Below, one piece after another: positions 45,512 through 53,877 of a DNA stretch of 64,000 bases. A program made the position numbers and the translations under genes. The notes beneath the pieces were generated by a model. That model worked only from the letters and a program-made list of their open reading frames with translations. It was not told the DNA's origin and did no database searches. Within the stretch, counting starts at the first letter, position 1. Each line of letters begins with the position of its first letter. This DNA is from Kribbella capetownensis (GTDB lineage: Bacteria > Actinomycetota > Actinomycetes > Propionibacteriales > Kribbellaceae), in NCBI RefSeq assembly GCF_004331485.1, contig NZ_SJKD01000016.1, positions 31,237 to 95,236 of the forward strand, written 5' to 3'.

Positions 45512-45976
45512 ATGAACACAGAGTTGGAATACGTCGCCGTCCCGGCCGCCGACCTGGAGCGGATCCGCTGCAACGACCACGACGACTTCGGCAATCCGAT
45601 CGTTCCGCTGACCTCCGGCGGTGGCGAACCGCTGCGGTGCTGCCTCACGATCGCTCCGGCCGGCGACCGGATCGCGCTGGTCTCGCACCGGCCGATGACG
45701 GCCGGCGGACCGTACGCCGAGGTCGGACCGGTCTTCGTCCACCTGTCCGACTGCGGGGGCCCCGCATCCGACAGCTACCCGGCCGACTTCCGGGACCGGC
45801 GGTCGGTACTGCGCCCGTACGACGCCTCGGGTCAGATGCTCGACGGGGTGCTGGCCGCGGCGGGCACCGCTGAGGTCGAGCTCAAACAGCTGTTCGACGA
45901 CCCGGCGGTGGACACCGTCCAGGTGCGGAACGTGATCGCCGGCTGCTGGAACTTCACGGTCCGCCGACAGGCCTGA
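45512..45976 (+). CDS. DUF1203 domain protein
   Basis: A 154-residue protein with the DUF1203 pattern: PLRCCLTIAPAGDRIALVSHRP, the GPVFVHLSDC segment with a central Cys, SVLRPYDASGQM and the end block VQVRNVIAGCWNFTVRRQ. The two early cysteines and the later one could bind metal or form a thiol site, but the family has no assigned reaction. ATG at 45512 is the first start that avoids the divergent acylase gene. A strong promoter for the FmdB/Ruc gene begins right after its stop codon. Confidence 0.85.
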   Translation: MNTELEYVAVPAADLERIRCNDHDDFGNPIVPLTSGGGEPLRCCLTIAPAGDRIALVSHRPMTAGGPYAEVGPVFVHLSDCGGPASDSYPADFRDRRSVLRPYDASGQMLDGVLAAAGTAEVELKQLFDDPAVDTVQVRNVIAGCWNFTVRRQA

Positions 45977-45977
45977 G

Positions 45978-46033
45978 TTGGAATACTTCGGGCCGCTGGC
46001 GCATTATTAGCAGTCGAGTGGTAGGAGTGCCAG
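45978..46033 (+). promoter_or_regulatory. Promoter with CIRCE-like HrcA operator before the FmdB/Ruc gene
   Basis: TTGGAA (45978-45983), an 18-base spacer and CATTAT (46002-46007) form a promoter. Directly downstream, TTAGCAGTC (46007-46015), nine bases and GAGTGCCAG (46025-46033) match the CIRCE pattern TTAGCACTC-N9-GAGTGCTAA at 8/9 and about 7/9 positions, with exact 9-9-9 spacing. An overlapping perfect GCCGCTGGC/GCCAGCGGC repeat is also present. The place and match suggest repression by HrcA and heat-shock induction. Confidence 0.6.
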
Positions 46034-46053
46034 CGGCCTGAAGGGAACCGAAC

Positions 46054-46404
46054 GTGCCGACGTATCAGTACCAGTGCACCGACTGCGGTGAGGCGCTCGA
46101 GGTGCGACAGAGCTTCACGGACGACGCGCTGACCGTCTGCCCGGCGTGCCAGGGCACGCTGCGGAAGGTCTTCAACGCCGTCGGTGTCGTCTTCAAGGGT
46201 TCCGGCTTCTACCGCAACGACAGCCGCTCGTCCGGCAAGGGCAGCGTGCCGGCGGCCAAGTCCGAGTCGTCGACGTCCTCTTCGTCGTCCTCGTCTTCGT
46301 CCTCCTCGTCGGAGTCCGGCTCCTCGTCTTCCGGCAGCTCGTCGTCCAACGGCTCCTCCGGTGGTTCGTCGACCTCGTCCTCGACGAGCACCAGCGCCGC
46401 CTGA
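46054..46404 (+). CDS. ruc: FmdB-type zinc-ribbon protein, homologue of redox-regulated chaperone Ruc
   Basis: A 116-residue protein. Residues 1-45 are an FmdB zinc ribbon with two Cys pairs (CTDCG and CPACQ), then GVVFKGSGFYRND, and the last ~55 residues are an almost pure Ser-rich disordered tail. Mycobacterial Ruc (Rv0991c) has the same plan, a Cys4 zinc site plus disordered tail, binds unfolded proteins when oxidised, and belongs to the HrcA regulon. The CIRCE-like site upstream and the neighbourhood support orthology. The tail here is far richer in Ser than usual. GTG at 46054 follows GAAGGGAA. Confidence 0.82.
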   Translation: MPTYQYQCTDCGEALEVRQSFTDDALTVCPACQGTLRKVFNAVGVVFKGSGFYRNDSRSSGKGSVPAAKSESSTSSSSSSSSSSSSESGSSSSGSSSSNGSSGGSSTSSSTSTSAA

Positions 46405-46462
46405 CTCGCTGCCTGTGGATAACTGAAGGGCGGCCGCCGGGGAAACTCGTATCTTCCCCGGC

Positions 46463-47080
46463 ATGAAACTCCCTTCGCTCCTTCGTGACCTGTTGCGTGC
46501 CGCTCGGTGGCATCGCCGGCTTCTCGCCGGCGCGGCTGCCGCGGCCGCTGTGTACTTCGGCCTCGTCGCCCTGTCCCCTCCACCACCGCCGACCGTCGCC
46601 GTGCTGGCCGCGGCGCGCGACCTGACCGGCGGAGCCGTGCCCTCCGACGGTGATCTCCGAACACTCGACCTGCCCGTCGGAGCCGTGCCCGACGGTGCGC
46701 TCAAACCTGGCACGGATCTGACCGCGCGCGTTCTGAGCGGACCCGTCAGATCCGGTGAGCCGCTGACCGACGCGCGCTTCCTCGGCCCTGTTTCGGTCCC
46801 GCCGGGATCGCTGGCCTACCCGTTCCGCATCGACGACGCCGATGTCACCGCACTCCTCCGGGTCGGCGATCGCCTGAACCTGTACGCCGCGACGAGCAGC
46901 GCAGCCGAGTCCGCGGATCTGCTCGCTCGAGCTGTGCGAGTGGTCGCTCTACCGAGTCCGCGGACGACGTCCTCCGGCGCTCTCATCGTCGTCGCCACCG
47001 CGCCGGACGTCGCGACCAGACTGGCCCAGGCCACAACCAATTCGCGCATTACGGTCGCACTGACACCCGACACGAGCTGA
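46463..47080 (+). CDS. SAF domain protein (CpaB/RcpC-like)
   Basis: A 205-residue protein with one N-terminal TM helix (about residues 18-38) and an extracytoplasmic SAF domain: AARDLTGGAVPSDGDLRTLDLPVGAVPDGAL, with the later strand LRVGDRLNLYA as in Flp-pilus assembly proteins CpaB/RcpC. No other tad pilus genes are nearby, so it is probably a stand-alone surface protein. The ATG at 46463 follows the FmdB/Ruc stop by 58 bases, and mscL comes next on the same strand, an order shared with related actinobacteria. Confidence 0.82.
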   Translation: MKLPSLLRDLLRAARWHRRLLAGAAAAAAVYFGLVALSPPPPPTVAVLAAARDLTGGAVPSDGDLRTLDLPVGAVPDGALKPGTDLTARVLSGPVRSGEPLTDARFLGPVSVPPGSLAYPFRIDDADVTALLRVGDRLNLYAATSSAAESADLLARAVRVVALPSPRTTSSGALIVVATAPDVATRLAQATTNSRITVALTPDTS

Positions 47081-47198
47081 TCACCAATCGGACAGGTGCC
47101 GGCACGATGCGTGGTCATCCCGGCGCGCTCCCTCGCCCTCGCGGCTGTGCGGTCCTACCTTGTCTCGGGTACATCACCTGCTTCGTGGAGGCACCCAC

Positions 47199-47588
47199 AT
47201 GCTCAAGGGCTTCAAGGAATTCATCATGCGCGGGAACGTCGTCGACCTCGCGGTCGCCGTCGTCATCGGCGCCGCGTTCGGCGCTGTCGTCAAGGCGATC
47301 GTCGACGGCCTGATCAATCCGCTGATCGCCGCGATCTTCGGCAAACAGGACATCAGCGGTGTCTGGGCCTTCACCATCAACGACGCGGACTTCTCGATCG
47401 GCCTGATCCTGCAGGCGGCGCTCAACTTCCTGTGCGTGGCCGCAGCCGTGTACTTCGTCATCGTGATGCCGCTGAACAAGCTGGCCGAGCGCCGGGCGCG
47501 GGGCCAGGAGCCGGAGCCGGACCCGCTCACCACCGACCAGGAGCTGCTGACCGAGATCCGCGACCTGCTGCGTTCCCGTTCGGTCTGA
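47199..47588 (+). CDS. mscL: Large-conductance mechanosensitive channel
   Basis: A 129-residue pentameric channel that opens under membrane tension to release osmolytes. Sequence is classic: LKGFKEFIMRGNVVDLAVAVVIGAAFGAVV with the pore-lining helix, periplasmic loop, TM2 (LNFLCVAAAVYFVIV) and C-terminal helix ending LLTEIRDLLRS. The ATG at 47199 lies after GTGGAGG; the earlier in-frame ATG at 47160 is rejected. A hairpin shared with the converging GNAT gene follows. Confidence 0.97.
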   Translation: MLKGFKEFIMRGNVVDLAVAVVIGAAFGAVVKAIVDGLINPLIAAIFGKQDISGVWAFTINDADFSIGLILQAALNFLCVAAAVYFVIVMPLNKLAERRARGQEPEPDPLTTDQELLTEIRDLLRSRSV

Positions 47589-47601
47589 TCTCTGCGGAGT
47601 G

Positions 47602-47645
47602 GGTAGGCGCACCACCTCAGCCCCTGAGCTCGCCAGGCGCCTACC
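47602..47645. terminator. Bidirectional hairpin between mscL and the GNAT gene
   Basis: A nine-base perfect stem GGTAGGCGC/GCGCCTACC, followed by TTCTCC on the plus strand, sits between two converging genes and could stop both transcripts. The loop of 26 bases has weak further pairing. Confidence 0.55.
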
Positions 47646-47704
47646 TTCTCCCCGGTTTCGTCAGTCCCGGTTTCATCCGCCCGAGCGCTGTCCGTCCCGG
47701 GTCG

Positions 47705-48184
47705 TCAGTCTCCGGCGTAGCGCATCCAGCGGTAGGCCACCGGCTGATCCGCGTTCCACTCGTCCATCAAGCCCGCCGGCACATCCACGAACCCCGACCG
47801 TTGGTAGGTCGCGATCGCGACCGCGTTCTCCGGCCGCACCCGCAGGAACACCTCGGAGAACCCGGCTTTGCCGGCCGGCTCGAGCAACGCCCGCACCAAC
47901 TCCAGACCGATCCCCCGACCGCGGACCGCCGGGTCCACGATGATCCGCGCCAGCTCGACCTCGTCCTCCTCCTCGTCGAGCCAGACCTCCCCGTAGCCGA
48001 CCGGTCGTTCTCCGTCGAAGAGCAAGTACGACTCGATGTCCGGGTCGGCCTTGCGCCAACTCGCCGTCAACTCCGCCGGGAACGGGTACTCGGGCCGCCC
48101 GGACAACAACTCCACTTCGCTCGCATCCACAGCCCAGCTCGCGACCAGACCGTCGTACCCGCTGGTGAACCCCCGAAGCTCCAC
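47705..48184 (-). CDS. GNAT family N-acetyltransferase
   Basis: A 159-residue acetyltransferase with a clear acetyl-CoA loop, ARIIVDPAVRGRGIGLELV, a preceding strand GYGEVWLDEEEDEVEL and the end motif IATYQRSGFVDV. It is the last gene of a three-gene minus-strand run that begins with a 46-residue acidic protein and an alpha/beta hydrolase; the gap to the hydrolase is 10 bases. GTG at 48184 is the likely start. The substrate is not known. Confidence 0.85.
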   Translation of the reverse strand: MELRGFTSGYDGLVASWAVDASEVELLSGRPEYPFPAELTASWRKADPDIESYLLFDGERPVGYGEVWLDEEEDEVELARIIVDPAVRGRGIGLELVRALLEPAGKAGFSEVFLRVRPENAVAIATYQRSGFVDVPAGLMDEWNADQPVAYRWMRYAGD

Positions 48185-48194
48185 GCCCGTCCCC

Positions 48195-48830
48195 TCAGTT
48201 CACGAACTCCACGATCGTTCGCACCAGTTGGTCCAGGTACGGCGGGAAGGTGGGCAGCGGCGGTTCCGCGCTACCGGCCAGCTCACGACTCCCCTGGATC
48301 AACCGCAGCAATGCGTCGACCGTCTTGCGCTGATGCGAGGGATTCTCCGGCACTGACGGAAGCACCGCCACCGGGATTCGTGCGAGCCCGGTGAGTTCGG
48401 CGTCGGTCACACCGCGCAGAGTCCCACCGGCCAGCAACCCGTCCACGACCTCAGGAGGGCAGCCGAACCCGATCAGTCCCGCACGTGTGCGCGCATCCAC
48501 GACCGCATCCCCACCGGTCGCCGGCCAGGCCAGCAGCAGCCGGTCGACGAGGTCCGGATGCTCGATCGCCAGCCGGGCCGCGACCGCACATCCGTTGGAT
48601 GCTCCAACGATCGTCAGTCCGCTGTCCCCTGGCGACAACCGGAGGTTCCGGAGATGTTCACCCAGCGCCGTGACCTCGGCGTCCCATCCACTCGGCCGCT
48701 TCAAACGGTCCGGCGCCAGCACGGTGACGCCGTGCGAGGCCAGTCCGTCGATGACCCCCGTCGTACCCCAGAAGGCTTTCGCGTCCATGGCATCCCACAG
48801 GCCGCCGTGGATCAGCAGGACGGTGTTCAT
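48195..48830 (-). CDS. Alpha/beta hydrolase
   Basis: A 211-residue short alpha/beta hydrolase. The oxyanion strand is VLLIHGGLWDA, and the nucleophile elbow reads IVGASNGCAVAARLA, that is G-x-S-x-G with Ser as nucleophile. The final strand before the catalytic His is not obvious; the C-terminus is short. The ATG at 48830 overlaps the stop of the 46-residue acidic protein by four bases (ATGA), so the two are translationally coupled. Activity and substrate are unknown. Confidence 0.85.
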   Translation of the reverse strand: MNTVLLIHGGLWDAMDAKAFWGTTGVIDGLASHGVTVLAPDRLKRPSGWDAEVTALGEHLRNLRLSPGDSGLTIVGASNGCAVAARLAIEHPDLVDRLLLAWPATGGDAVVDARTRAGLIGFGCPPEVVDGLLAGGTLRGVTDAELTGLARIPVAVLPSVPENPSHQRKTVDALLRLIQGSRELAGSAEPPLPTFPPYLDQLVRTIVEFVN

Positions 48831-48967
48831 TCGTGGTGGGGCGGGACCTCGCGGAGGATGCGCTCGTCGTCGTCGCTGCCGAAGTCGTTGTCGCCCCAAG
48901 TGCGCGGGTCGTCGTCGCGGGTCTGGTCCGGCAGCAGCGGCTCGTCGTCTTCGTACGGGCTCGTCAT
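48827..48967 (-). CDS. Small acidic protein, 46 residues
   Basis: A short ORF starting MTSPYEDDEPLLPDQTRDDD and ending ERILREVPPHHE. It is highly acidic, has no TM segment, and contains the motif DQT-x(5-6)-R-x-WGD that I associate with small conserved actinobacterial proteins. Its stop overlaps the alpha/beta hydrolase start (ATGA), which argues strongly for translation. It is too short for standard ORF calling. Function is unknown. Confidence 0.65.
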   Translation of the reverse strand: MTSPYEDDEPLLPDQTRDDDPRTWGDNDFGSDDDERILREVPPHHE

Positions 48968-49202
48968 GCCGCCAAGATTACCGGGCCGGCGCAGGCCCGG
49001 CCCCTGGAATTCCGGGGATCCGCAGAGCGGCGGTCCTCAGCGCGGGACGGGCGACCAGCGCGTGCACGTTACAGGTCTGCCTCGGTTGCCGAACGATCCG
49101 GCGGCGTGACCGGAACGACGCGCCGCCGTGATGTTCCGGCACGCATGACGTGACCCCGGTCGACCATCATGGGTGACCTTGCCAACCCGGAAGGACCGAG
49201 TC

Positions 49203-49808
49203 GTGAGTGCATTACGGACACGGGGCCTGATCGGTGCGACGCTTGTCGTGGCTGTACTCGGCATCACCGCCGCCTGCGGTGACGAGAGCTCCACGTCCCC
49301 GCCCGCCGCCCAGCCCAGCGATACGCCGACCACCCCCGGCAGCCCAACCCCGTCGCCCACCTCCAGCGGCACACCCAGCCCCGAATGCCCCGACACGATC
49401 GCGGCCGTGCGCGCGGCCGCCGACAAGGTCGTGTGGGGCAAGGGCGCGGCGACCTCACTGTTCCAACCGGTCAGCGTCACGATCTGCCAGTACGACGCGA
49501 AGGCGTCGGGGCAGGCCTACGCGACCGGCACCACCAAGCGCACCGCCAAGCAGGCGACGGACCTGTTCGCCCTGGTGAACGCGCCGAAGCCCGTGGCCAA
49601 GAAGCCGGCCTTCTGCACGAAGGAGCTCGGCCCGACCTACGTCCTGCGGTTCACCGACAACGACCGTGGCGTTCTCTCCTACACCGCGGAAGCCTTCGGC
49701 TGCCGCCGCCTGGTGGCGACCTCCCTGGAGGGCCAGGGCAAGCCGGGCGTGCTGCCGGCTCCACGCCAAGTGACACCCGAGCTGATCAAGTCGCTCGGCC
49801 TGCGCTGA
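49203..49808 (+). CDS. Secreted lipoprotein of unknown function
   Basis: A ~201-residue protein with a lipoprotein signal peptide (hydrophobic LVVAVLGITAAC, lipobox TAAC), a Ser/Pro/Thr linker of ~40 residues and a compact exported domain with four cysteines that likely form two disulphides (near PECPDT, TICQYD, AFCTKE and GCRRL). No family is recognised. GTG at 49203 with GGAAGG eight bases upstream is preferred over ATG at 49173. A long hairpin follows the stop codon. Confidence 0.8.
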   Translation: MSALRTRGLIGATLVVAVLGITAACGDESSTSPPAAQPSDTPTTPGSPTPSPTSSGTPSPECPDTIAAVRAAADKVVWGKGAATSLFQPVSVTICQYDAKASGQAYATGTTKRTAKQATDLFALVNAPKPVAKKPAFCTKELGPTYVLRFTDNDRGVLSYTAEAFGCRRLVATSLEGQGKPGVLPAPRQVTPELIKSLGLR

Positions 49809-49858
49809 CCCTGCGCCGGACGTGCACCCCGAAGCCGTCCGGACCGGGGTCAACCCGC

Positions 49859-49903
49859 GCCTGCCTTGCGGGTCCCTCCCTGGGGTCGACCCGCAAGGCA
49901 GGC
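49859..49903 (+). terminator. Long perfect hairpin after the lipoprotein gene
   Basis: A perfect 16-base stem (GCCTGCCTTGCGGGTC/GACCCGCAAGGCAGGC) with a 13-base loop lies 50 bases after the lipoprotein stop and 58 bases before the next start. No T-run follows, so it may be a terminator or a transcript-stabilising hairpin. Confidence 0.65.
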
Positions 49904-49961
49904 AGCGGCGGCTTGTCAGCGCCCTCCCGAACCTGCACGCTGTTCGTTCCGGGAGGGGTGC

Positions 49962-51278
49962 ATGCGACTGCTACGACTGCTGTGCGCGCTGCTCGTCGTG
50001 TGCACGGCCTGCTCGTCGGAAACCCCTTCATGCGCAGGAGTTTCCGGCTTCGCATGTACGACGCTCCGAGTACCGCTGGACCATCAACGGCCGGACGGTC
50101 CGTCGCTCGACCTGGCCGTAGCGGCTGCGGACAACGTGGACGCGCCGCGTGGCGTGCTCCTGATGCTCACCGGCGGCCCCGGCCAGCCCGGTGTCCCGCT
50201 CCTGGCTCGCGTCCGCGCGTACCTCGCTCCTGAGGTGCTCCGCGAGTACAGGCTGGTCATGTTCGACCAACGCGGCACTGGCACGCCCGGCATCGATTGC
50301 CCTGCTCTGCAAAGAGCTGTGGGCGGCTCGGACTTCCTGACACCACCCGCCGAGGCTGTGGACGAGTGCGCCCAGCGGATCGGCCCTGGTCTCGGGTACT
50401 ACGGCACGCCTGACACCGTCGAAGACATCGAATTGCTCCGGCAGCACCTCAACGTCGATCGCCTGACGCTGGATGGTACGTCGTACGGGAGCTTCACGGC
50501 AGCGCAGTACGGATTGAAGTACCCGGACCGCGTGCAGTCGCTAGTGCTGGACTCCATCGTCCCGCACAAAGGCTTCGACCCACTCGCCGTCGACCTGATG
50601 GCAACGACCGGTACGGTCCTGAGGGCCGCTTGCCGCCAAGACCCTGCCTGTACGACGGATCCCGTCGCCGACCTGGCCTGGCTGGTGCAGCACGGCGTAA
50701 GCGGCGCGGACTTGATGGAGAGCCTGTCCGTCTCCAGCCTGAACACGGTGAACCCTTCGTTGAAGGGCATCCCGGCGATCCTGCACGCAGCCCGCAACGG
50801 CGACGATGCCGGCTTGAAGGAGTTCCTCCAGCAGGCGACCAGCAGTGGCCTCTCGTACGACACTCTGTCCGCGGGACTGCACATGGCCACACTCTGCTCG
50901 GACCTGCGCTTCCCCTGGACCGGCCAGTCCACGCGCAGCCAGTCTGCGCGCGGCGAAGCACTCGAGTCAGCTGTCCGCCGTCTGGATCCGAAGAGCGTGT
51001 ATCCGTATGACCTGCGCACCGTACGCGAGCAGCAGATGATCCAGGGCTGCCTGCGCTGGCCGGCCGCGCGCACGTCGACGTACCCGAAGGCGCAGGCGTT
51101 GTTGCCGCGCACACTGATCCTCCAAGGCAGCAATGACTTGTTCTGTCCGGTGGAGTGGGCCCGCTGGGAGCAGGCGAACGCACGCTCGGCGCGACTGGTC
51201 GTCGTTCCGGGCAGTGGGCACGGTGTGCAACGCGATCCACGTGGGCAGGATGAGGCCCGCAAGTTCCTGCTGGGCTAG
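49962..51278 (+). CDS. Secreted alpha/beta hydrolase, tripeptidyl-aminopeptidase-like
   Basis: A 438-residue lipoprotein or secreted hydrolase: signal peptide with lipobox-like TACSS, oxyanion region LMLTGGPGQPG, FDQRGTGTPG, the nucleophile elbow GTSYGSFTAAQYG, Asp in LQGSNDLFCPVE and His in VVPGSGHGVQRD. The last ~100 residues match the TAP C-terminal domain found in mycolate/peptide hydrolases of actinobacteria. It should act outside the membrane on peptides or esters. ATG at 49962 has a strong GGGAGGGG site. Confidence 0.92.
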   Translation: MRLLRLLCALLVVCTACSSETPSCAGVSGFACTTLRVPLDHQRPDGPSLDLAVAAADNVDAPRGVLLMLTGGPGQPGVPLLARVRAYLAPEVLREYRLVMFDQRGTGTPGIDCPALQRAVGGSDFLTPPAEAVDECAQRIGPGLGYYGTPDTVEDIELLRQHLNVDRLTLDGTSYGSFTAAQYGLKYPDRVQSLVLDSIVPHKGFDPLAVDLMATTGTVLRAACRQDPACTTDPVADLAWLVQHGVSGADLMESLSVSSLNTVNPSLKGIPAILHAARNGDDAGLKEFLQQATSSGLSYDTLSAGLHMATLCSDLRFPWTGQSTRSQSARGEALESAVRRLDPKSVYPYDLRTVREQQMIQGCLRWPAARTSTYPKAQALLPRTLILQGSNDLFCPVEWARWEQANARSARLVVVPGSGHGVQRDPRGQDEARKFLLG

Positions 51279-51396
51279 GCGGTCTAGTCCAGCAGACGCG
51301 GTGAGATCCAACTGTGTGTGAATGGTTGCAGCACCCTGAGCCACTCGATGCGTCTAATAGGTGTGAGGTGTTGTACGCCCGGCCAGGGAGCGGCGA

Positions 51397-51891
51397 GTGG
51401 AGTTCGAGGAGTACGTGTCCGCCCGCGGACAGGAACTGGTGCGGCTCGGTTTCACCGTTTCCGGCGACTACCAGCGAGCGGAGGATCTGGCGCAGATCGC
51501 GCTGATGCAGGCGTTCCGGGCCTGGCGCAAGGTGCGGACGGCGGACGATCCGCACAACTACGTCCGGCGGATCCTGATCAACGCGTACCTGTCGATGACG
51601 CGGCGGCGCTCGTTCACCGAGGCGCCGACGGCCGAGCTCGACGCAGAACGCACGGTGCCCGACCCCGCCACCGACATCGTGAACTCCGACGACCTCTGGC
51701 GCTCGCTGGCCAGGTTGTCGGCCCGGGAGCGGGTCGTGCTGGTCCTGCGCTACTACCAGGACCTGGACGACCACACGATCGCCGACCTGCTCGGCATCAA
51801 ACCGTCCTCCGTCCGCGCGACCGCCAGCCGAGCGCTAGCGACGCTGCGGCGGACCAGGCAGTCCCACCGTGTTGATGAGAGGTTGTCGTGA
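51397..51891 (+). CDS. SigE family ECF RNA polymerase sigma factor
   Basis: A 164-residue ECF sigma factor: region 2 with DYQRAEDLAQIALMQAFRAW and PHNYVRRILINAYLS, region 4 with LSARERVVLVLRYYQDLDDHTIADLLGIKPSSVRATASRAL. This fits the actinobacterial 'SigE family' (SigE-like, ~170 residues). GTG at 51397 is six bases after GGAG. It overlaps the next gene by four bases (GTGA), and that product, a membrane protein with an extracytoplasmic META domain, may act as its anti-sigma partner. Confidence 0.92.
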   Translation: MEFEEYVSARGQELVRLGFTVSGDYQRAEDLAQIALMQAFRAWRKVRTADDPHNYVRRILINAYLSMTRRRSFTEAPTAELDAERTVPDPATDIVNSDDLWRSLARLSARERVVLVLRYYQDLDDHTIADLLGIKPSSVRATASRALATLRRTRQSHRVDERLS

Positions 51892-52493
51892 GCAACACCG
51901 ATCTCGAGGATGACCTGCGGGCAACCCTCGACCGTGCCGCGGCCTCGGTGCCGCCGGTCACCGACCTGACCGAGCGGGCCACCACCGGCGCCCGGCAGGC
52001 CCAGCGCCGGACCTGGATCGCCTCCGGAGCCGCCGCCGTCGCGGTGGCCGCGATCGCCATCGTCGGCGTGAACGTGGCCGGCCGCGACGCGCCTTCTCAA
52101 TCGCCGGTCGCGGCCGGCACAGCCTCGGCGACACCGAGCGCGAAGGTCCAGTCGCAGGTCTCACCCCAGAGTGTGGCCGGGACCTGGCGACCGGTCGAGA
52201 TGGACGGACTGAAGACGCTGAAGGCGGCGCGACCCGAGGATCCGGTGCTCGTGCTGCTGCCGGACGGGACCTGGAACGGCTCCGACGGCTGCAACGGGCT
52301 CCAGGGGACGTACACGATCGGCCAGCGCGGCGAGTTCACCGCCACGGTCGGTCCGCAGCGCATGGTCGGCTGCGAGAACGTGCCGCACACCGGCGTACTG
52401 AAGACGGCCAAGCGGGTTGCCCTGGACGCCGACACGCTCCGGTTCTTCGCCACCGACGGGCGTCAACTTGCGAGTTACGCTCGCGCACGGTAG
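51888..52493 (+). CDS. Membrane protein with META domain, putative anti-sigma partner
   Basis: A 201-residue protein: a cytoplasmic N-terminus of ~45 residues (DLEDDLRATLDRAAASVPP), one TM helix at about 46-66, a Ser/Pro linker, then a META/HslJ-like domain (GTWRPVEMDGL, LPDGTWNGSDGCNGLQGTY, MVGCENVP). The short N-terminus could bind the sigma factor whose gene overlaps by four bases. There is no ZAS motif, so anti-sigma activity is inferred only from topology and coupling. Confidence 0.82.
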   Translation: MSNTDLEDDLRATLDRAAASVPPVTDLTERATTGARQAQRRTWIASGAAAVAVAAIAIVGVNVAGRDAPSQSPVAAGTASATPSAKVQSQVSPQSVAGTWRPVEMDGLKTLKAARPEDPVLVLLPDGTWNGSDGCNGLQGTYTIGQRGEFTATVGPQRMVGCENVPHTGVLKTAKRVALDADTLRFFATDGRQLASYARAR

Positions 52494-52584
52494 TCGAATT
52501 TGCTTGCGGACGGTGATCGGCTATTGACTGAACGGAGTCCCGGACCGGACGATTTACCGAGGCCGTCCACCGATTGGGAGCTCT

Positions 52585-53877
52585 GTGCGACTCACAGCAA
52601 CCGTCCCGCTGCTCGCGCTTGGCTCCGTTTCACTCTTCGCAGTCGGTCTCACCGCCACAGCCACTCCTGATGCGGTGACCGAAGCGGCAGCCTGTTCGCA
52701 CGCTCAGCCAAGCGTGAGTTCGGTCGAGTCCAAGCGCCTGGCGCAGCCGACATCCTCGACCGACGCCCGCCCGCTCGGCGAGGCGCTCGGCGACGGCATC
52801 TCGGTCGCCGTGCAGTCGCTGGAGCCCTTGGACGCCACCGGCCGGCCCAAGTCGGGCCTGCCCTACGGGCTCAGCGCAGGCGTGATCGGGGTGGTCGGAT
52901 CCGCCACCACCGGCTACAAGGTCGTGGTCGACAGCTCGGTGCTGGACTCGAAGAAGTACCAGGCCGCGATCGCCCGCAGCGTCCCCACGGCCGGCAAGCA
53001 GCTGGTCGGCCTCGAGCGCAGCTGCCGCTCGGTCCGCGCGATCTCCGACGCCTGGAACGCGGTTGGCGCCCGCTCCTGGTCCTCCGACGCGAGCCGTACG
53101 ACGTTCGCCGCCGACCTGGATCCGGCCACCGAGGACATCGTCGTCGAGTACGACCAGGCGAGCACCTCCCCCGCGTCACTCGACGGCATGCGCGGACTGA
53201 ATGGCGTACAAGCCGTCGCGAGCTCATTGGAGCGGACGACGCGGCTGAGTGACACGCCGAAGGGCGGCCACTGGGGCGGTGCCCGGATCACGTCGACCCT
53301 GAAGAACTGCTCGGCCGGATTCTCCGTCGTACGACGCTCCAACGGGCAACGCGGCTCGGTCACCGCCGGCCACTGCGGCGGCGTCGGCACGGTCTGGAAG
53401 TCGGGCGGCAACTATTACGGCACCACGTCCGTTCGGACGAACTACCCCGACTACGACCAGTCCCTGCTCACCGGCAGCACGTACGGCCCGAAGATCTGGA
53501 CCGACGGCCCCGGCGACCCGGTCGACACCCGGACCGTCACCGGCGGCGCCGACCCCGGTGTCGGCACGGCCGTCTGCCAGTCCGGCAGCTTCAGTACGTC
53601 GCTGTGCGGTCTCAGAGTCCTCTCGAAGTCAGCGAAGTACTGCGACACCGACGGCTGCACGACGTACGTCATCCGTGCCACCCGAGGCGGTCAGATCGCG
53701 ATCATCGGCGGCGATTCCGGCGGTCCCGTCTACACCGCGCCCGGCCGCACCACTGCCACCATCCGCGGCATCACCTTCGCCGGCTCCGGTTGCGCGTCCT
53801 CCCGCTGCACCACCCTGTACGCCGAGCGCTACGCCTCGATCGCCGGTCACCTAGGCGTCCGCGCCCTCACCGGCTAG
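52585..53877 (+). CDS. Secreted trypsin-like serine protease (S1 family) with propeptide
   Basis: A 430-residue preproprotein: signal peptide (residues 1-~30), a ~200-residue pro-region, then an S1 chymotrypsin-fold domain of the alpha-lytic / streptogrisin type. The triad is visible as His263 in TAGHCGG, Asp291 in DYDQSLL and Ser378 in GGDSGGP, and paired cysteines flank the His and the C-terminal strands. GTG at 52585 follows GGGAGCT. Its last 27 bases overlap the stop region of the converging EamA gene. Confidence 0.92.
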   Translation: MRLTATVPLLALGSVSLFAVGLTATATPDAVTEAAACSHAQPSVSSVESKRLAQPTSSTDARPLGEALGDGISVAVQSLEPLDATGRPKSGLPYGLSAGVIGVVGSATTGYKVVVDSSVLDSKKYQAAIARSVPTAGKQLVGLERSCRSVRAISDAWNAVGARSWSSDASRTTFAADLDPATEDIVVEYDQASTSPASLDGMRGLNGVQAVASSLERTTRLSDTPKGGHWGGARITSTLKNCSAGFSVVRRSNGQRGSVTAGHCGGVGTVWKSGGNYYGTTSVRTNYPDYDQSLLTGSTYGPKIWTDGPGDPVDTRTVTGGADPGVGTAVCQSGSFSTSLCGLRVLSKSAKYCDTDGCTTYVIRATRGGQIAIIGGDSGGPVYTAPGRTTATIRGITFAGSGCASSRCTTLYAERYASIAGHLGVRALTG

